Below are positions 42,649-51,804 of a stretch of DNA of 64,000 bases, piece after piece (position 1 is the stretch's first letter; each line of letters begins with the position of its first letter). The translations under genes and the position numbers were made by a program. The stretch lies in assembly GCF_015690345.1 (NCBI RefSeq), contig NZ_JADPUN010000144.1, forward strand, positions 1 to 64,000. The letters are read 5' to 3'. The notes below the pieces were generated by a model, which did no database searches, was not told the origin of the DNA, and worked only from the letters and a program-made list of their open reading frames with translations. The DNA is from Plantactinospora alkalitolerans (GTDB taxonomy: Bacteria; Actinomycetota; Actinomycetes; Mycobacteriales; Micromonosporaceae).

Positions 42649-42782
42649 ACCGCCGTCGTGATCCGTTGCGCGGATCCCGGCCGCTGACACGGCCCTGCCC
42701 CGGCGTCGATCGGATCTCGACGGCCGGGTCCGGGGGACGATCGCCGTGGCGGGAAGCGGCCGGAACGGAGGAGGATGGCACC

Positions 42783-43286
42783 ATGCGCTGGACCGTGCTC
42801 GAATCCCCGATCGACGAGCTCTCCGTCGGGGTCGACGACGTCGGAGTCTGTGGCGTGCGTTTCGGACCGGTGGAGGTGGCGGTTCCGGCCACGGCCCTGG
42901 TCGAGCCGTCCGGTCCCGACACCGCCGGGCTGGCGGCGGCGGTCGCGCAGCTTCGGGCGTTCTTCGCGGGGGAGCTGACCGAATTCACCGTTCCGCTGCA
43001 CGTGCGGCGGGGCTCGGAGTTCGAGCGCGCGGTCTGGGCCGAGATGTCGAAGATCCCGTACGGCGAGACCCGCACCTACGGCGAGGTGGCGGCGGCGGTC
43101 GGCGACCCGGGGGCGGCCCGCGCGGTCGGGGTGGCCTGCAACCGGAACCCCATCCCGGTGATCGTGCCCTGCCACCGGATCGTCGGGGCCGGCGGCAAGC
43201 TGGTCGGCTTCGGCGGCGGCCTGTCGCGCAAGCGCCACCTGCTGGAGCTGGAGGCCGGCGTCGCCTTCCAGCGCGCCTGGACCTGA
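42783..43286 (+). CDS. ogt: Methylated-DNA--[protein]-cysteine S-methyltransferase
   Basis: A 167-residue O6-alkylguanine repair protein. The active cysteine is C130 in IPVIVPCHRIVG; AYGEVA-like helix residues (TYGEVAAAVG) and ARAVGVACNRNP precede it. It removes alkyl groups from O6-guanine in a single suicide transfer. GGAGGA lies just upstream of the ATG. It is convergent with the metal-ATPase gene, ends 20 bp apart. It has no evident link to the rhs pair. Confidence 0.95.
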   Translation: MRWTVLESPIDELSVGVDDVGVCGVRFGPVEVAVPATALVEPSGPDTAGLAAAVAQLRAFFAGELTEFTVPLHVRRGSEFERAVWAEMSKIPYGETRTYGEVAAAVGDPGAARAVGVACNRNPIPVIVPCHRIVGAGGKLVGFGGGLSRKRHLLELEAGVAFQRAWT

Positions 43287-43306
43287 TCCTCGACGGGGCC
43301 GGCGGG

Positions 43307-45382
43307 TCAGCCGGGCGGTGTCGGGGCCAGTCGGACCCGGCGGAGCAGTTGGGCGTTGAGCGCCACCACGATGGTGGAGCCGGACATCAGCACCGCGCCG
43401 AGGGCGGGGCTGAGCGCGACTCCGGCCCCGGCGAGCACTCCGGCGGCGAGCGGGATCGCGACGACGTTGTACCCGGCCGCCCAGGCGAGGTTCTGGATCA
43501 TCTTCCGGTACGACGCTCGGGACAGCCGGATCACTCCGGTCACGCCGCGCGGGTCGGAGGAGGCGAGTACCACCCCGGCAGACTCGATCGCCACGTCGGT
43601 GCCGGCGCCGATCGCGATCCCGACGTTCGCCCGAGCCAGCGCGGGCGCGTCGTTCACCCCGTCGCCGACCATCGCCACGATCAGCCCTCGACGCTGGAGG
43701 TCGGTCACCTTGTCGTCCTTGTCCGCCGGCAGGACCTCGGCGAACACCTCGTCCACCCCGGCCCGGAAACCCAGCTTCGCGGCGACCGCCTCGGCGACCG
43801 GGCGGGCGTCACCGGTGATCATGGCGATCGTGCGTACGCCCTGTGCCCGCAGGTCGGCGATCGCCTCCCGGGCCTCCGGCCGTACCTCGTCCTCCAGGGC
43901 GAACGCGCCGAGCACCCGCGGACCGCCGCCGTCGAGGCGTACCAGGTAGAGCACCGCGGCTCCGCGCGCCGACCACTCCTCGCCGACCCGACGAAGGTCG
44001 TCGGAGGGTCGGGCGGCCAGTTCGCGCAGTAGGGCCGGCCCGCCGACGGCGTGGTCCCGGCCCTCGACGTGGGCCCGGACGCCCCGGCCGGACAGTGCCC
44101 GGAATCCGGTCGCCGTCGCCCTCGCCGTCCCGGTCCGCTTGTCGGCAGCGGCGACGATGGCTCGGGCGAGCGGATGTTCGCTGTCGGCCTCGACCCCGGC
44201 GGCCAGCCGCAGCACCTCGTCCTCCGCACCCGCGACCTCGGCGGCGACCGCGGTGACGGTGTGCGCGCCCCGGGTCAGCGTGCCGGTCTTGTCGAACAGC
44301 ACCGCGTCGACCGTGCGCATCCGCTCCAACGCCAACCGGTCCTTGACCAGGATTCCGGCCCTGGCGGCCACGGCGGTGGAGAGCGCGATGACCAACGGGA
44401 TCGCCAGGCCGAGGGCGTGCGGGCAGGCGATCACCAGAACCGTCACGGTACGCACCACGGCCTCGTCGACGCTGCCGAGCGCCGACCAGACGACGAAGGT
44501 GAGCACGGCGGTGGCGGTGGCGATGTAGAACAGCCAGGCGGCGAAGCGGTCGGCGAGCAGTTGCGCCCGACCGCTGGACTGCTGGGCCTGGGCCACCAGG
44601 CGTTGGATGCCGGCCAGCGCGGTGTCGTCGCCGAGGGCGTCGACCTGGACCCGGATCGCGGAATCGGTCGCCACGGTGCCGGCCACGACCCGGGCCCCGA
44701 CACCACGGGAAACCGGCCGGGACTCACCGGTGATCATCGACTCGTCCAGTTCGGCGGTGCCGTCGACGATCCGGCCGTCGGCCGGTACCCGTGCGCCGGG
44801 GCGGACCAGCACCACGTCGTCGACCCGCAGGTCGGCCAGGGGAACCCGCTGTACGCCGCCGCCGGAGTCGATCCGCTCGGCGTCGTCGGGCAGCAGTGCC
44901 GCCAACGCCGCCAGGGCGCCCCGGGCCTGGCCGATCGCCTTCATCTCCTGCCAGTGCCCGAGCAGCATGATGGTGACCAGTGCGGCGAGTTCCCACCAGA
45001 AGTCCAGGTCGAACGCGCCGAAACTGGTGGCCAGCGAGGCGACGTAACCGACCGTGATCGCCATCGAGATCAGCAGCATCATGCCGGGGGTGCGGTCGCG
45101 CAGTTCTCCGAGGCCGCCGACCAGGAAGGGCCAGCCGCCGTAGAGGAAGACGATCGTGCCCAGCACCGGCCCGACCAGGGACATGCCCGGAAAATCGAAC
45201 GCGTAGCCGAACCAGTCCATCACCATGTGGCTGGTGACCACGATCGGCACCGTGAGCGCCAGGCTCAGCCAGAACTTCCGGCGGAACGCCTCCGGATCGT
45301 GCCCGGCGTGCCGGTCGTGCCCCTGACGGTGCCCGTCGTCGTGTTCCTGGTGCTCGTCGTGTCCGTGCTGCCCGTCGCGCAT
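43307..45382 (-). CDS. CPH-type heavy-metal P1B-ATPase (CopB-like)
   Basis: A 691-residue P-type ATPase. A short His-rich cytoplasmic N-terminus (HGHDEHQEHDDGHRQGHDRH) replaces the usual CxxC domains. The membrane metal motif is CPH (C320-P321-H322) in ACPHALGL, the phosphorylation site is D364 in DKTGTLT, and TGES and GDGVNDAPAL are present. CPH motifs are found in CopB-type exporters, usually for Cu(II) or Cu(I). The promoter carries a CsoR-like G-tract operator, which supports a copper role. No csoR or chaperone gene is visible nearby. Confidence 0.9.
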   Translation of the reverse strand: MRDGQHGHDEHQEHDDGHRQGHDRHAGHDPEAFRRKFWLSLALTVPIVVTSHMVMDWFGYAFDFPGMSLVGPVLGTIVFLYGGWPFLVGGLGELRDRTPGMMLLISMAITVGYVASLATSFGAFDLDFWWELAALVTIMLLGHWQEMKAIGQARGALAALAALLPDDAERIDSGGGVQRVPLADLRVDDVVLVRPGARVPADGRIVDGTAELDESMITGESRPVSRGVGARVVAGTVATDSAIRVQVDALGDDTALAGIQRLVAQAQQSSGRAQLLADRFAAWLFYIATATAVLTFVVWSALGSVDEAVVRTVTVLVIACPHALGLAIPLVIALSTAVAARAGILVKDRLALERMRTVDAVLFDKTGTLTRGAHTVTAVAAEVAGAEDEVLRLAAGVEADSEHPLARAIVAAADKRTGTARATATGFRALSGRGVRAHVEGRDHAVGGPALLRELAARPSDDLRRVGEEWSARGAAVLYLVRLDGGGPRVLGAFALEDEVRPEAREAIADLRAQGVRTIAMITGDARPVAEAVAAKLGFRAGVDEVFAEVLPADKDDKVTDLQRRGLIVAMVGDGVNDAPALARANVGIAIGAGTDVAIESAGVVLASSDPRGVTGVIRLSRASYRKMIQNLAWAAGYNVVAIPLAAGVLAGAGVALSPALGAVLMSGSTIVVALNAQLLRRVRLAPTPPG

Positions 45383-45404
45383 CGTCGATCACCCCTCGAA
45401 GGCA

Positions 45405-45472
45405 AATATACCCCTGGGGGGTACCTTGGCAAGGGGTACGTCGGTAAGGGGTACGTCGACAAGGGGTTGTCG
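45405..45472 (-). promoter_or_regulatory. Metal-ATPase promoter with CsoR-like operator and 15-bp direct repeats
   Basis: On the minus strand TTGCCA (45432-45427) and TATATT (45410-45405) form a -35/-10 pair with a 16-nt spacer. The spacer contains most of ATACCCCTGGGGGGTAC (45408-45424), a pseudo-palindromic G-tract like known CsoR copper-repressor sites. Upstream lie three direct repeats of AAGGGGTACGTCG type at 45431, 45446 and 45461, spaced 15 bp. Confidence 0.65.
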
Positions 45473-45490
45473 TAACTCCAGAGACAGGAG

Positions 45491-45520
45491 CGGGGCCGGA
45501 CCGTCTTCGGTCCGGCCCCG
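45491..45520 (-). terminator. Terminator of the padR-ino1 operon
   Basis: CGGGGCCGGACCG (45491-45503), a 4-nt TCTT loop and its perfect complement (45508-45520) form a 13-bp GC-rich stem 18 bp after the ino1 stop. Confidence 0.85.
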
Positions 45521-45537
45521 TCTGCCCTACCTCACAC

Positions 45538-46617
45538 TCAGCGCTCGATCGTGCCGGCGATGAAGTCCTCGACGGCCTGGTGGGCGTCGTGGTCCGCGTA
45601 CTGGGTGGGTGGGGACTTCATGAAGTAGCTCGACGCCGAGAGGATCGGGCCGCCGATGCCCCGGTCGAGGGCGATCTTCGCGGCCCGGACCGCGTCGATG
45701 ATGACGCCGGCCGAGTTCGGCGAGTCCCAGACCTCGAGCTTCAGCTCGGCGTTGAGCGGGACGTCGCCGAACGAGCGACCCTCCAGCCGGATGTACGCCC
45801 ACTTGCGGTCGTCCAACCACGGCACGTGGTCCGACGGCCCGATGTGCACGTCGCCCTTGGTCATCTCGTGCGGGATCTGGGAGGTGACCGACTGGGTCTT
45901 GGAGATCTTCTTGGAGACCAGTCGGGTGCGCTCCAACATGTTCATGAAGTCCATGTTGCCGCCGAAGTTGAGCTGGTACGTGCGCAGCAGCTCGACGCCC
46001 CGGTCCTCGAAGAGCTTGGCCAGCGCACGGTGCACGATGGTCGCGCCCACCTGGCTCTTGATGTCGTCGCCGACGATCGGCAGCCCGGCGTCGGTGAACT
46101 TCTGCGCCCACTCCGGGTCCGACGCGATGAAGACCGGCAGCGCGTTCACGAAGGCGCAACCGGCCTCGATCGCCGCCGTCGCGTAGAACTTCGCCGCCTG
46201 CTCGGAGCCGACCGGCAGGTAGCAGACGACCACGTCGACGTCGGCCTCGCGCAGCGCCGCCACGACATCGGCCGGCTGGCGGTCGGACTCCTCGACGATC
46301 TCCCGGTAGTACTGGCCCAACCCGTCCAGGGTCGGCCCACGCTGCACGAGTACGCCGGTCGGCGCCACGTCGCACAGCTTGATGGTGTTGTTCTCGCTGG
46401 CGACGATCGCTTCTGCGAGGTCCATGCCCACCTTTTTGGCGTCGACATCGAACGCCGCGACGAACTCCACGTCCGAGACGTGGTAATCGCCGAAGGTGAC
46501 GTGCATGAGACCCGGGACGCGGTCGTTGGGGTCGGCATTGCGGTAGTACTCGACGCCCTGGACCAGGGACGAGGCGCAGTTACCCACACCGACGATGGCG
46601 ACGCGGACGGAGCCCAT
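45538..46617 (-). CDS. ino1: Inositol-3-phosphate synthase
   Basis: A 359-residue NAD-dependent myo-inositol-1(3)-phosphate synthase that makes inositol phosphate from glucose 6-phosphate for phosphatidylinositol and mycothiol. The NAD fingerprint is [13 protein letters not shown] near residue 10; [40 protein letters not shown] and the lysine-rich [10 protein letters not shown] segment are typical of the actinobacterial enzyme. ATG 46617 is preceded by AAGGAGG at 8 nt; an in-frame ATG 24 bp upstream overlaps the padR end. It follows padR by 23 bp in one operon. Confidence 0.95.
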   Translation of the reverse strand: MGSVRVAIVGVGNCASSLVQGVEYYRNADPNDRVPGLMHVTFGDYHVSDVEFVAAFDVDAKKVGMDLAEAIVASENNTIKLCDVAPTGVLVQRGPTLDGLGQYYREIVEESDRQPADVVAALREADVDVVVCYLPVGSEQAAKFYATAAIEAGCAFVNALPVFIASDPEWAQKFTDAGLPIVGDDIKSQVGATIVHRALAKLFEDRGVELLRTYQLNFGGNMDFMNMLERTRLVSKKISKTQSVTSQIPHEMTKGDVHIGPSDHVPWLDDRKWAYIRLEGRSFGDVPLNAELKLEVWDSPNSAGVIIDAVRAAKIALDRGIGGPILSASSYFMKSPPTQYADHDAHQAVEDFIAGTIER

Positions 46618-46640
46618 CGCGTTTGCCTCCTTTGTGTTCA

Positions 46641-47309
46641 TCACGGCCGCTCCGGTCTCAATTCCTGGACCTGCCCAGGCGGAGGCGGGATGTGTTCTTC
46701 TGACTGTCCCTGGGCGGTGCCCGGGGTGTCCGGGACGGTGCCCGGGGTGGACCCCGACGGGGTCCGGCCGGAGCGCTCGTTGGCGATGAGCTCCTCCAAC
46801 CAGCGGACTTCGCGCTCGCAGGCGTCCAGGCCATGGCGCTGCAGTTCGAGGGTGTAGGCGTCGAGGCGGACGGCTGCCCGGCTCAACACGTCGCGCAGAC
46901 CCTCGCGACGCTCCTCGACCTTGCGCCGGCGGCCCTCGAGGATCCGGAGCCGGGTCGCCCGGTCGGTACGGGAGAAGAACGCGAAGTGCACACCGAACCC
47001 GGCGTCCTCGTAGGTCTCCGGACCGGTCTGGGCGATCAGCTCGGCGAACCGTTCCTTGCCCTCGGCGGTGATTTTGTAGACGACTCGGCCGCGACGGCTG
47101 GTCAGGGCCGGGATCTCCTCGGCGGTGGCCGGGGTCTCGGCCGCCTCGGTGATCCAGCCGGCCGCCTGTAGCCGACGCAGGGTCGGATAGAGCGAGCCGT
47201 AACTGATCGCCGCCCGGATCGCCCCGAGCTTGGCGGTGAGCTCCTTGCGGAGTTCGTAGCCGTGCATCGGGGACTCCTGCAGAAGGCCGAGGATGGCGAG
47301 CTCGAACAT
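46641..47309 (-). CDS. PadR-family regulator of ino1
   Basis: A 222-residue PadR-type winged-helix regulator: [24 protein letters not shown] at the N-terminus, [15 protein letters not shown] as the recognition region, [18 protein letters not shown] as the wing, and a C-terminal coiled-coil dimer domain plus a Pro/Thr-rich tail. It precedes ino1 in one transcript, and a palindromic site lies 69-89 bp upstream of its ATG, so it probably controls ino1 and itself. The order padR-ino1 next to a DUF5318 gene and ponA is conserved in mycobacteria (Rv0047c, Rv0046c, Rv0049, Rv0050). Confidence 0.9.
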   Translation of the reverse strand: MFELAILGLLQESPMHGYELRKELTAKLGAIRAAISYGSLYPTLRRLQAAGWITEAAETPATAEEIPALTSRRGRVVYKITAEGKERFAELIAQTGPETYEDAGFGVHFAFFSRTDRATRLRILEGRRRKVEERREGLRDVLSRAAVRLDAYTLELQRHGLDACEREVRWLEELIANERSGRTPSGSTPGTVPDTPGTAQGQSEEHIPPPPGQVQELRPERP

Positions 47310-47377
47310 TGAGCACCCCTCTCCGCGTCTCCGTCAGGACCGGTGTGGCTTCCCTGTCAGGAGCCAGTCGCCGACCC

Positions 47378-47398
47378 GATGTATCGGGCCGATACATC
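47378..47398. promoter_or_regulatory. PadR operator palindrome
   Basis: GATGTATCGG and CCGATACATC flank a single central G, giving 10-bp perfect arms. ATGT…ACAT half-sites are typical for PadR regulators. The site lies between padR and the divergent DUF5318 gene. Confidence 0.75.
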
Positions 47399-47507
47399 GC
47401 ACCGTAGACCCTCGCGCCCGGCGTGGCAAACCGTCGCAGGGCACGGATTCCACTACAGTCAGTGACGGTGGTCGCCTCGTCCGGCCGGACCGCGTACTCT
47501 TCTGCGC

Positions 47508-47981
47508 ATGCGTTCGCAGCGCCAGGTCGTCGACTACTCGCTACAGAAGCGAGCGGTGCTGCGTGAGGTGCATTCGGGTCGGGTGGGCACCTACGAGGTG
47601 TGCGACGCCTCGCCCTACCTCAAGAACGCCGCCAAGTTCCACGGCGAGCCGACCGAGGCACTCTGCCCGGTCTGCCGGCGCGAAAATCTGACCCACGTCC
47701 ACTACATTTACGGCGATGAACTCAAGCAGTCGGCCGGACAGGCACGCACCCGAGCGGAGCTGTCGGTGTTGGCGATGACCCTGCGTGAGTTCCAGGTCTA
47801 CGTGGTGGAGGTGTGCCGCGGTTGCGACTGGAACCATCTCGTCGAGCAGTACCTGCTCGGCCGGGATGGCGTGTCCGGCGACGACGCCGCCAGCACCGCG
47901 TCGTCCGGCGGCGCGGCGGTGGCCGCGACGGCGACCGCGAACGGCACCGCGGTCAGACGAAGGCGCGAGGCGCGGCGGTGA
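47508..47981 (+). CDS. DUF5318 zinc-ribbon protein
   Basis: A 157-residue conserved actinobacterial protein of unknown function. Two cysteine pairs (CPVCRREN and CRGCDWN) with [10 protein letters not shown] between them form a zinc-ribbon-like unit; the C-terminal ~40 residues are Ala/Thr/Arg-rich and disordered. ATG 47508 lies 7 nt after TACTCT, suggesting a leaderless transcript. It is divergent from padR and precedes ponA, the same position as Rv0049 in mycobacteria. Confidence 0.9.
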   Translation: MRSQRQVVDYSLQKRAVLREVHSGRVGTYEVCDASPYLKNAAKFHGEPTEALCPVCRRENLTHVHYIYGDELKQSAGQARTRAELSVLAMTLREFQVYVVEVCRGCDWNHLVEQYLLGRDGVSGDDAASTASSGGAAVAATATANGTAVRRRREARR

Positions 47982-48043
47982 TCGTGACTCGTCTTCCCGA
48001 TTCGGGGATCTTCCGACATTGGCGGGGCGAGTATCACTCAGCA

Positions 48044-48061
48044 AACCGGATAAGTCCGGTT
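48044..48061 (+). terminator. Small hairpin after the DUF5318 gene
   Basis: AACCGGA, TAAG, TCCGGTT forms a 7-bp stem followed by ATTTCCC, 63 bp after the stop. It is a modest terminator candidate between this gene and ponA. The mirror copy is at 49126-49143. Confidence 0.45.
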
Positions 48062-48181
48062 ATTTCCCATGTTGCGGCATCTGTAGCTCGGCGGGTCCGA
48101 CTCTGGATGCGGCGTGTTCCAGCTCACGGCAACCCGGTGGTGGCGCGAACGCCCATCACCGCGACCGGCAGGGTGTGACGA

Positions 48182-48593
48182 ATGAACTCGTACGGCGATC
48201 CTAGTTCCGCGCGTGGTCGGGCGCATTATCCCGGCACGAACGGCGACCACGGACCAGCGGACGATCCATACCGCCGCACGTCCCGTGACGACCGGGCCGA
48301 TGCTGATCGGCGTTCGGCGGAGGGCGACCGGGGCGGCTGGCCCGCCAACGGCCGGGCCGACGGTGCGTCGGCCCGGGCCAGTGTGAGCGGGCGTGCCCCG
48401 TCCGGCCGGGCCACACCACCGGGTCAGCCCCCCGCCGGAGGCGGCTGGGCCGCACCGGTCTCACCGGCCTCCGGTTCCGCCTCCGTCGGATCGGCCTCGC
48501 CGGGTCGGGCCCGGGTCGGCCGGGCCGGAGTCGGCAGCGCGGCGGTTCCCGACGCACCCGGCTCGGGTGGCGGATACGGCGCGGCCCGACCGG
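48182..48593 (+). pseudogene. ponA: Penicillin-binding protein (ponA), 5' fragment ending at the palindrome axis
   Basis: ATG 48182 opens a frame beginning MNSYGDPSSARGRAHYPGTN, followed by a long Arg/Gly/Ser/Ala-rich tract (GRAPSGRATPPG, SASVGSASPGRARVGRAGVG). This is the disordered cytoplasmic N-terminus of the class A penicillin-binding protein that follows the DUF5318 gene in actinobacteria (compare ponA1 next to Rv0049). About 137 codons are present; the membrane, transglycosylase and transpeptidase parts are missing because the sequence folds back at 48593/48594. The frame runs on to 48763 only by reading its own reverse complement. The identity rests on gene order and composition. Confidence 0.7.
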
Positions 48594-49005
48594 CCGGTCG
48601 GGCCGCGCCGTATCCGCCACCCGAGCCGGGTGCGTCGGGAACCGCCGCGCTGCCGACTCCGGCCCGGCCGACCCGGGCCCGACCCGGCGAGGCCGATCCG
48701 ACGGAGGCGGAACCGGAGGCCGGTGAGACCGGTGCGGCCCAGCCGCCTCCGGCGGGGGGCTGACCCGGTGGTGTGGCCCGGCCGGACGGGGCACGCCCGC
48801 TCACACTGGCCCGGGCCGACGCACCGTCGGCCCGGCCGTTGGCGGGCCAGCCGCCCCGGTCGCCCTCCGCCGAACGCCGATCAGCATCGGCCCGGTCGTC
48901 ACGGGACGTGCGGCGGTATGGATCGTCCGCTGGTCCGTGGTCGCCGTTCGTGCCGGGATAATGCGCCCGACCACGCGCGGAACTAGGATCGCCGTACGAG
49001 TTCAT
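48594..49005 (-). pseudogene. ponA: ponA 5' fragment, mirror copy
   Basis: Exact reverse complement of 48182-48593. The start codon is at 49005-49003 on the minus strand. Like its partner it has only the low-complexity N-terminal part and no enzymatic domain. Confidence 0.7.
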
Positions 49006-49205
49006 TCGTCACACCCTGCCGGTCGCGGTGATGGGCGTTCGCGCCACCACCGGGTTGCCGTGAGCTGGAACACGCCGCATCCAGAGTCGGACCCGCCGAG
49101 CTACAGATGCCGCAACATGGGAAATAACCGGACTTATCCGGTTTGCTGAGTGATACTCGCCCCGCCAATGTCGGAAGATCCCCGAATCGGGAAGACGAGT
49201 CACGA

Positions 49206-49679
49206 TCACCGCCGCGCCTCGCGCCTTCGTCTGACCGCGGTGCCGTTCGCGGTCGCCGTCGCGGCCACCGCCGCGCCGCCGGACGACGCGGTGCTGGCGG
49301 CGTCGTCGCCGGACACGCCATCCCGGCCGAGCAGGTACTGCTCGACGAGATGGTTCCAGTCGCAACCGCGGCACACCTCCACCACGTAGACCTGGAACTC
49401 ACGCAGGGTCATCGCCAACACCGACAGCTCCGCTCGGGTGCGTGCCTGTCCGGCCGACTGCTTGAGTTCATCGCCGTAAATGTAGTGGACGTGGGTCAGA
49501 TTTTCGCGCCGGCAGACCGGGCAGAGTGCCTCGGTCGGCTCGCCGTGGAACTTGGCGGCGTTCTTGAGGTAGGGCGAGGCGTCGCACACCTCGTAGGTGC
49601 CCACCCGACCCGAATGCACCTCACGCAGCACCGCTCGCTTCTGTAGCGAGTAGTCGACGACCTGGCGCTGCGAACGCAT
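49206..49679 (-). CDS. DUF5318 zinc-ribbon protein, mirror copy
   Basis: Identical in sequence to the gene at 47508-47981 but on the opposite strand. The leaderless -10-like element and the zinc-ribbon cysteines are the same. Whether a second copy really exists in the genome depends on the palindrome being real. Confidence 0.85.
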   Translation of the reverse strand: MRSQRQVVDYSLQKRAVLREVHSGRVGTYEVCDASPYLKNAAKFHGEPTEALCPVCRRENLTHVHYIYGDELKQSAGQARTRAELSVLAMTLREFQVYVVEVCRGCDWNHLVEQYLLGRDGVSGDDAASTASSGGAAVAATATANGTAVRRRREARR

Positions 49680-49788
49680 GCGCAGAAGAGTACGCGGTCC
49701 GGCCGGACGAGGCGACCACCGTCACTGACTGTAGTGGAATCCGTGCCCTGCGACGGTTTGCCACGCCGGGCGCGAGGGTCTACGGTGC

Positions 49789-49809
49789 GATGTATCGGCC
49801 CGATACATC
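49789..49809. promoter_or_regulatory. PadR operator palindrome, mirror copy
   Basis: Same 10-bp arms around a single base as at 47378-47398, now between the mirrored DUF5318 gene and the mirrored padR. Confidence 0.7.
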
Positions 49810-49877
49810 GGGTCGGCGACTGGCTCCTGACAGGGAAGCCACACCGGTCCTGACGGAGACGCGGAGAGGGGTGCTCA

Positions 49878-50546
49878 ATGTTCGAGCTCGCCATCCTCGG
49901 CCTTCTGCAGGAGTCCCCGATGCACGGCTACGAACTCCGCAAGGAGCTCACCGCCAAGCTCGGGGCGATCCGGGCGGCGATCAGTTACGGCTCGCTCTAT
50001 CCGACCCTGCGTCGGCTACAGGCGGCCGGCTGGATCACCGAGGCGGCCGAGACCCCGGCCACCGCCGAGGAGATCCCGGCCCTGACCAGCCGTCGCGGCC
50101 GAGTCGTCTACAAAATCACCGCCGAGGGCAAGGAACGGTTCGCCGAGCTGATCGCCCAGACCGGTCCGGAGACCTACGAGGACGCCGGGTTCGGTGTGCA
50201 CTTCGCGTTCTTCTCCCGTACCGACCGGGCGACCCGGCTCCGGATCCTCGAGGGCCGCCGGCGCAAGGTCGAGGAGCGTCGCGAGGGTCTGCGCGACGTG
50301 TTGAGCCGGGCAGCCGTCCGCCTCGACGCCTACACCCTCGAACTGCAGCGCCATGGCCTGGACGCCTGCGAGCGCGAAGTCCGCTGGTTGGAGGAGCTCA
50401 TCGCCAACGAGCGCTCCGGCCGGACCCCGTCGGGGTCCACCCCGGGCACCGTCCCGGACACCCCGGGCACCGCCCAGGGACAGTCAGAAGAACACATCCC
50501 GCCTCCGCCTGGGCAGGTCCAGGAATTGAGACCGGAGCGGCCGTGA
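49878..50546 (+). CDS. PadR-family regulator, mirror copy
   Basis: Identical 222-residue PadR protein to that at 46641-47309, in inverted orientation. It again precedes ino1 by 23 bp. Confidence 0.85.
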   Translation: MFELAILGLLQESPMHGYELRKELTAKLGAIRAAISYGSLYPTLRRLQAAGWITEAAETPATAEEIPALTSRRGRVVYKITAEGKERFAELIAQTGPETYEDAGFGVHFAFFSRTDRATRLRILEGRRRKVEERREGLRDVLSRAAVRLDAYTLELQRHGLDACEREVRWLEELIANERSGRTPSGSTPGTVPDTPGTAQGQSEEHIPPPPGQVQELRPERP

Positions 50547-50569
50547 TGAACACAAAGGAGGCAAACGCG

Positions 50570-51649
50570 ATGGGCTCCGTCCGCGTCGCCATCGTCGGTG
50601 TGGGTAACTGCGCCTCGTCCCTGGTCCAGGGCGTCGAGTACTACCGCAATGCCGACCCCAACGACCGCGTCCCGGGTCTCATGCACGTCACCTTCGGCGA
50701 TTACCACGTCTCGGACGTGGAGTTCGTCGCGGCGTTCGATGTCGACGCCAAAAAGGTGGGCATGGACCTCGCAGAAGCGATCGTCGCCAGCGAGAACAAC
50801 ACCATCAAGCTGTGCGACGTGGCGCCGACCGGCGTACTCGTGCAGCGTGGGCCGACCCTGGACGGGTTGGGCCAGTACTACCGGGAGATCGTCGAGGAGT
50901 CCGACCGCCAGCCGGCCGATGTCGTGGCGGCGCTGCGCGAGGCCGACGTCGACGTGGTCGTCTGCTACCTGCCGGTCGGCTCCGAGCAGGCGGCGAAGTT
51001 CTACGCGACGGCGGCGATCGAGGCCGGTTGCGCCTTCGTGAACGCGCTGCCGGTCTTCATCGCGTCGGACCCGGAGTGGGCGCAGAAGTTCACCGACGCC
51101 GGGCTGCCGATCGTCGGCGACGACATCAAGAGCCAGGTGGGCGCGACCATCGTGCACCGTGCGCTGGCCAAGCTCTTCGAGGACCGGGGCGTCGAGCTGC
51201 TGCGCACGTACCAGCTCAACTTCGGCGGCAACATGGACTTCATGAACATGTTGGAGCGCACCCGACTGGTCTCCAAGAAGATCTCCAAGACCCAGTCGGT
51301 CACCTCCCAGATCCCGCACGAGATGACCAAGGGCGACGTGCACATCGGGCCGTCGGACCACGTGCCGTGGTTGGACGACCGCAAGTGGGCGTACATCCGG
51401 CTGGAGGGTCGCTCGTTCGGCGACGTCCCGCTCAACGCCGAGCTGAAGCTCGAGGTCTGGGACTCGCCGAACTCGGCCGGCGTCATCATCGACGCGGTCC
51501 GGGCCGCGAAGATCGCCCTCGACCGGGGCATCGGCGGCCCGATCCTCTCGGCGTCGAGCTACTTCATGAAGTCCCCACCCACCCAGTACGCGGACCACGA
51601 CGCCCACCAGGCCGTCGAGGACTTCATCGCCGGCACGATCGAGCGCTGA
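50570..51649 (+). CDS. ino1: Inositol-3-phosphate synthase, mirror copy
   Basis: Identical 359-residue enzyme to that at 45538-46617. Same AAGGAGG site before the ATG at 50570. A true second copy would double inositol phosphate synthase dosage; no divergence is visible between the copies. Confidence 0.88.
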   Translation: MGSVRVAIVGVGNCASSLVQGVEYYRNADPNDRVPGLMHVTFGDYHVSDVEFVAAFDVDAKKVGMDLAEAIVASENNTIKLCDVAPTGVLVQRGPTLDGLGQYYREIVEESDRQPADVVAALREADVDVVVCYLPVGSEQAAKFYATAAIEAGCAFVNALPVFIASDPEWAQKFTDAGLPIVGDDIKSQVGATIVHRALAKLFEDRGVELLRTYQLNFGGNMDFMNMLERTRLVSKKISKTQSVTSQIPHEMTKGDVHIGPSDHVPWLDDRKWAYIRLEGRSFGDVPLNAELKLEVWDSPNSAGVIIDAVRAAKIALDRGIGGPILSASSYFMKSPPTQYADHDAHQAVEDFIAGTIER

Positions 51650-51666
51650 GTGTGAGGTAGGGCAGA

Positions 51667-51696
51667 CGGGGCCGGACCGAAGACGGTCCGGCCCCG
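51667..51696 (+). terminator. Terminator of the mirrored padR-ino1 operon
   Basis: Mirror of 45491-45520: a 13-bp perfect GC-rich stem with a 4-nt loop, 18 bp after the ino1 stop. Confidence 0.8.
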
Positions 51697-51714
51697 CTCC
51701 TGTCTCTGGAGTTA

Positions 51715-51782
51715 CGACAACCCCTTGTCGACGTACCCCTTACCGACGTACCCCTTGCCAAGGTACCCCCCAGGGGTATATT
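51715..51782 (+). promoter_or_regulatory. Metal-ATPase promoter with CsoR-like operator, mirror copy
   Basis: Mirror of 45405-45472. The -35 TTGCCA is at 51755-51760, the G-tract operator at 51763-51779 and the -10 TATATT at 51777-51782, with three 15-bp direct repeats upstream. Confidence 0.6.
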
Positions 51783-51804
51783 TGCCTTCGAGGGGTGATC
51801 GACG

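Noticed and set aside
48182-48763. Open frame running through the palindrome axis, encoding a protein that reads its own reverse complement
   Set aside because: The second half exists only because the sequence folds back; the real gene is a cut ponA 5' end.
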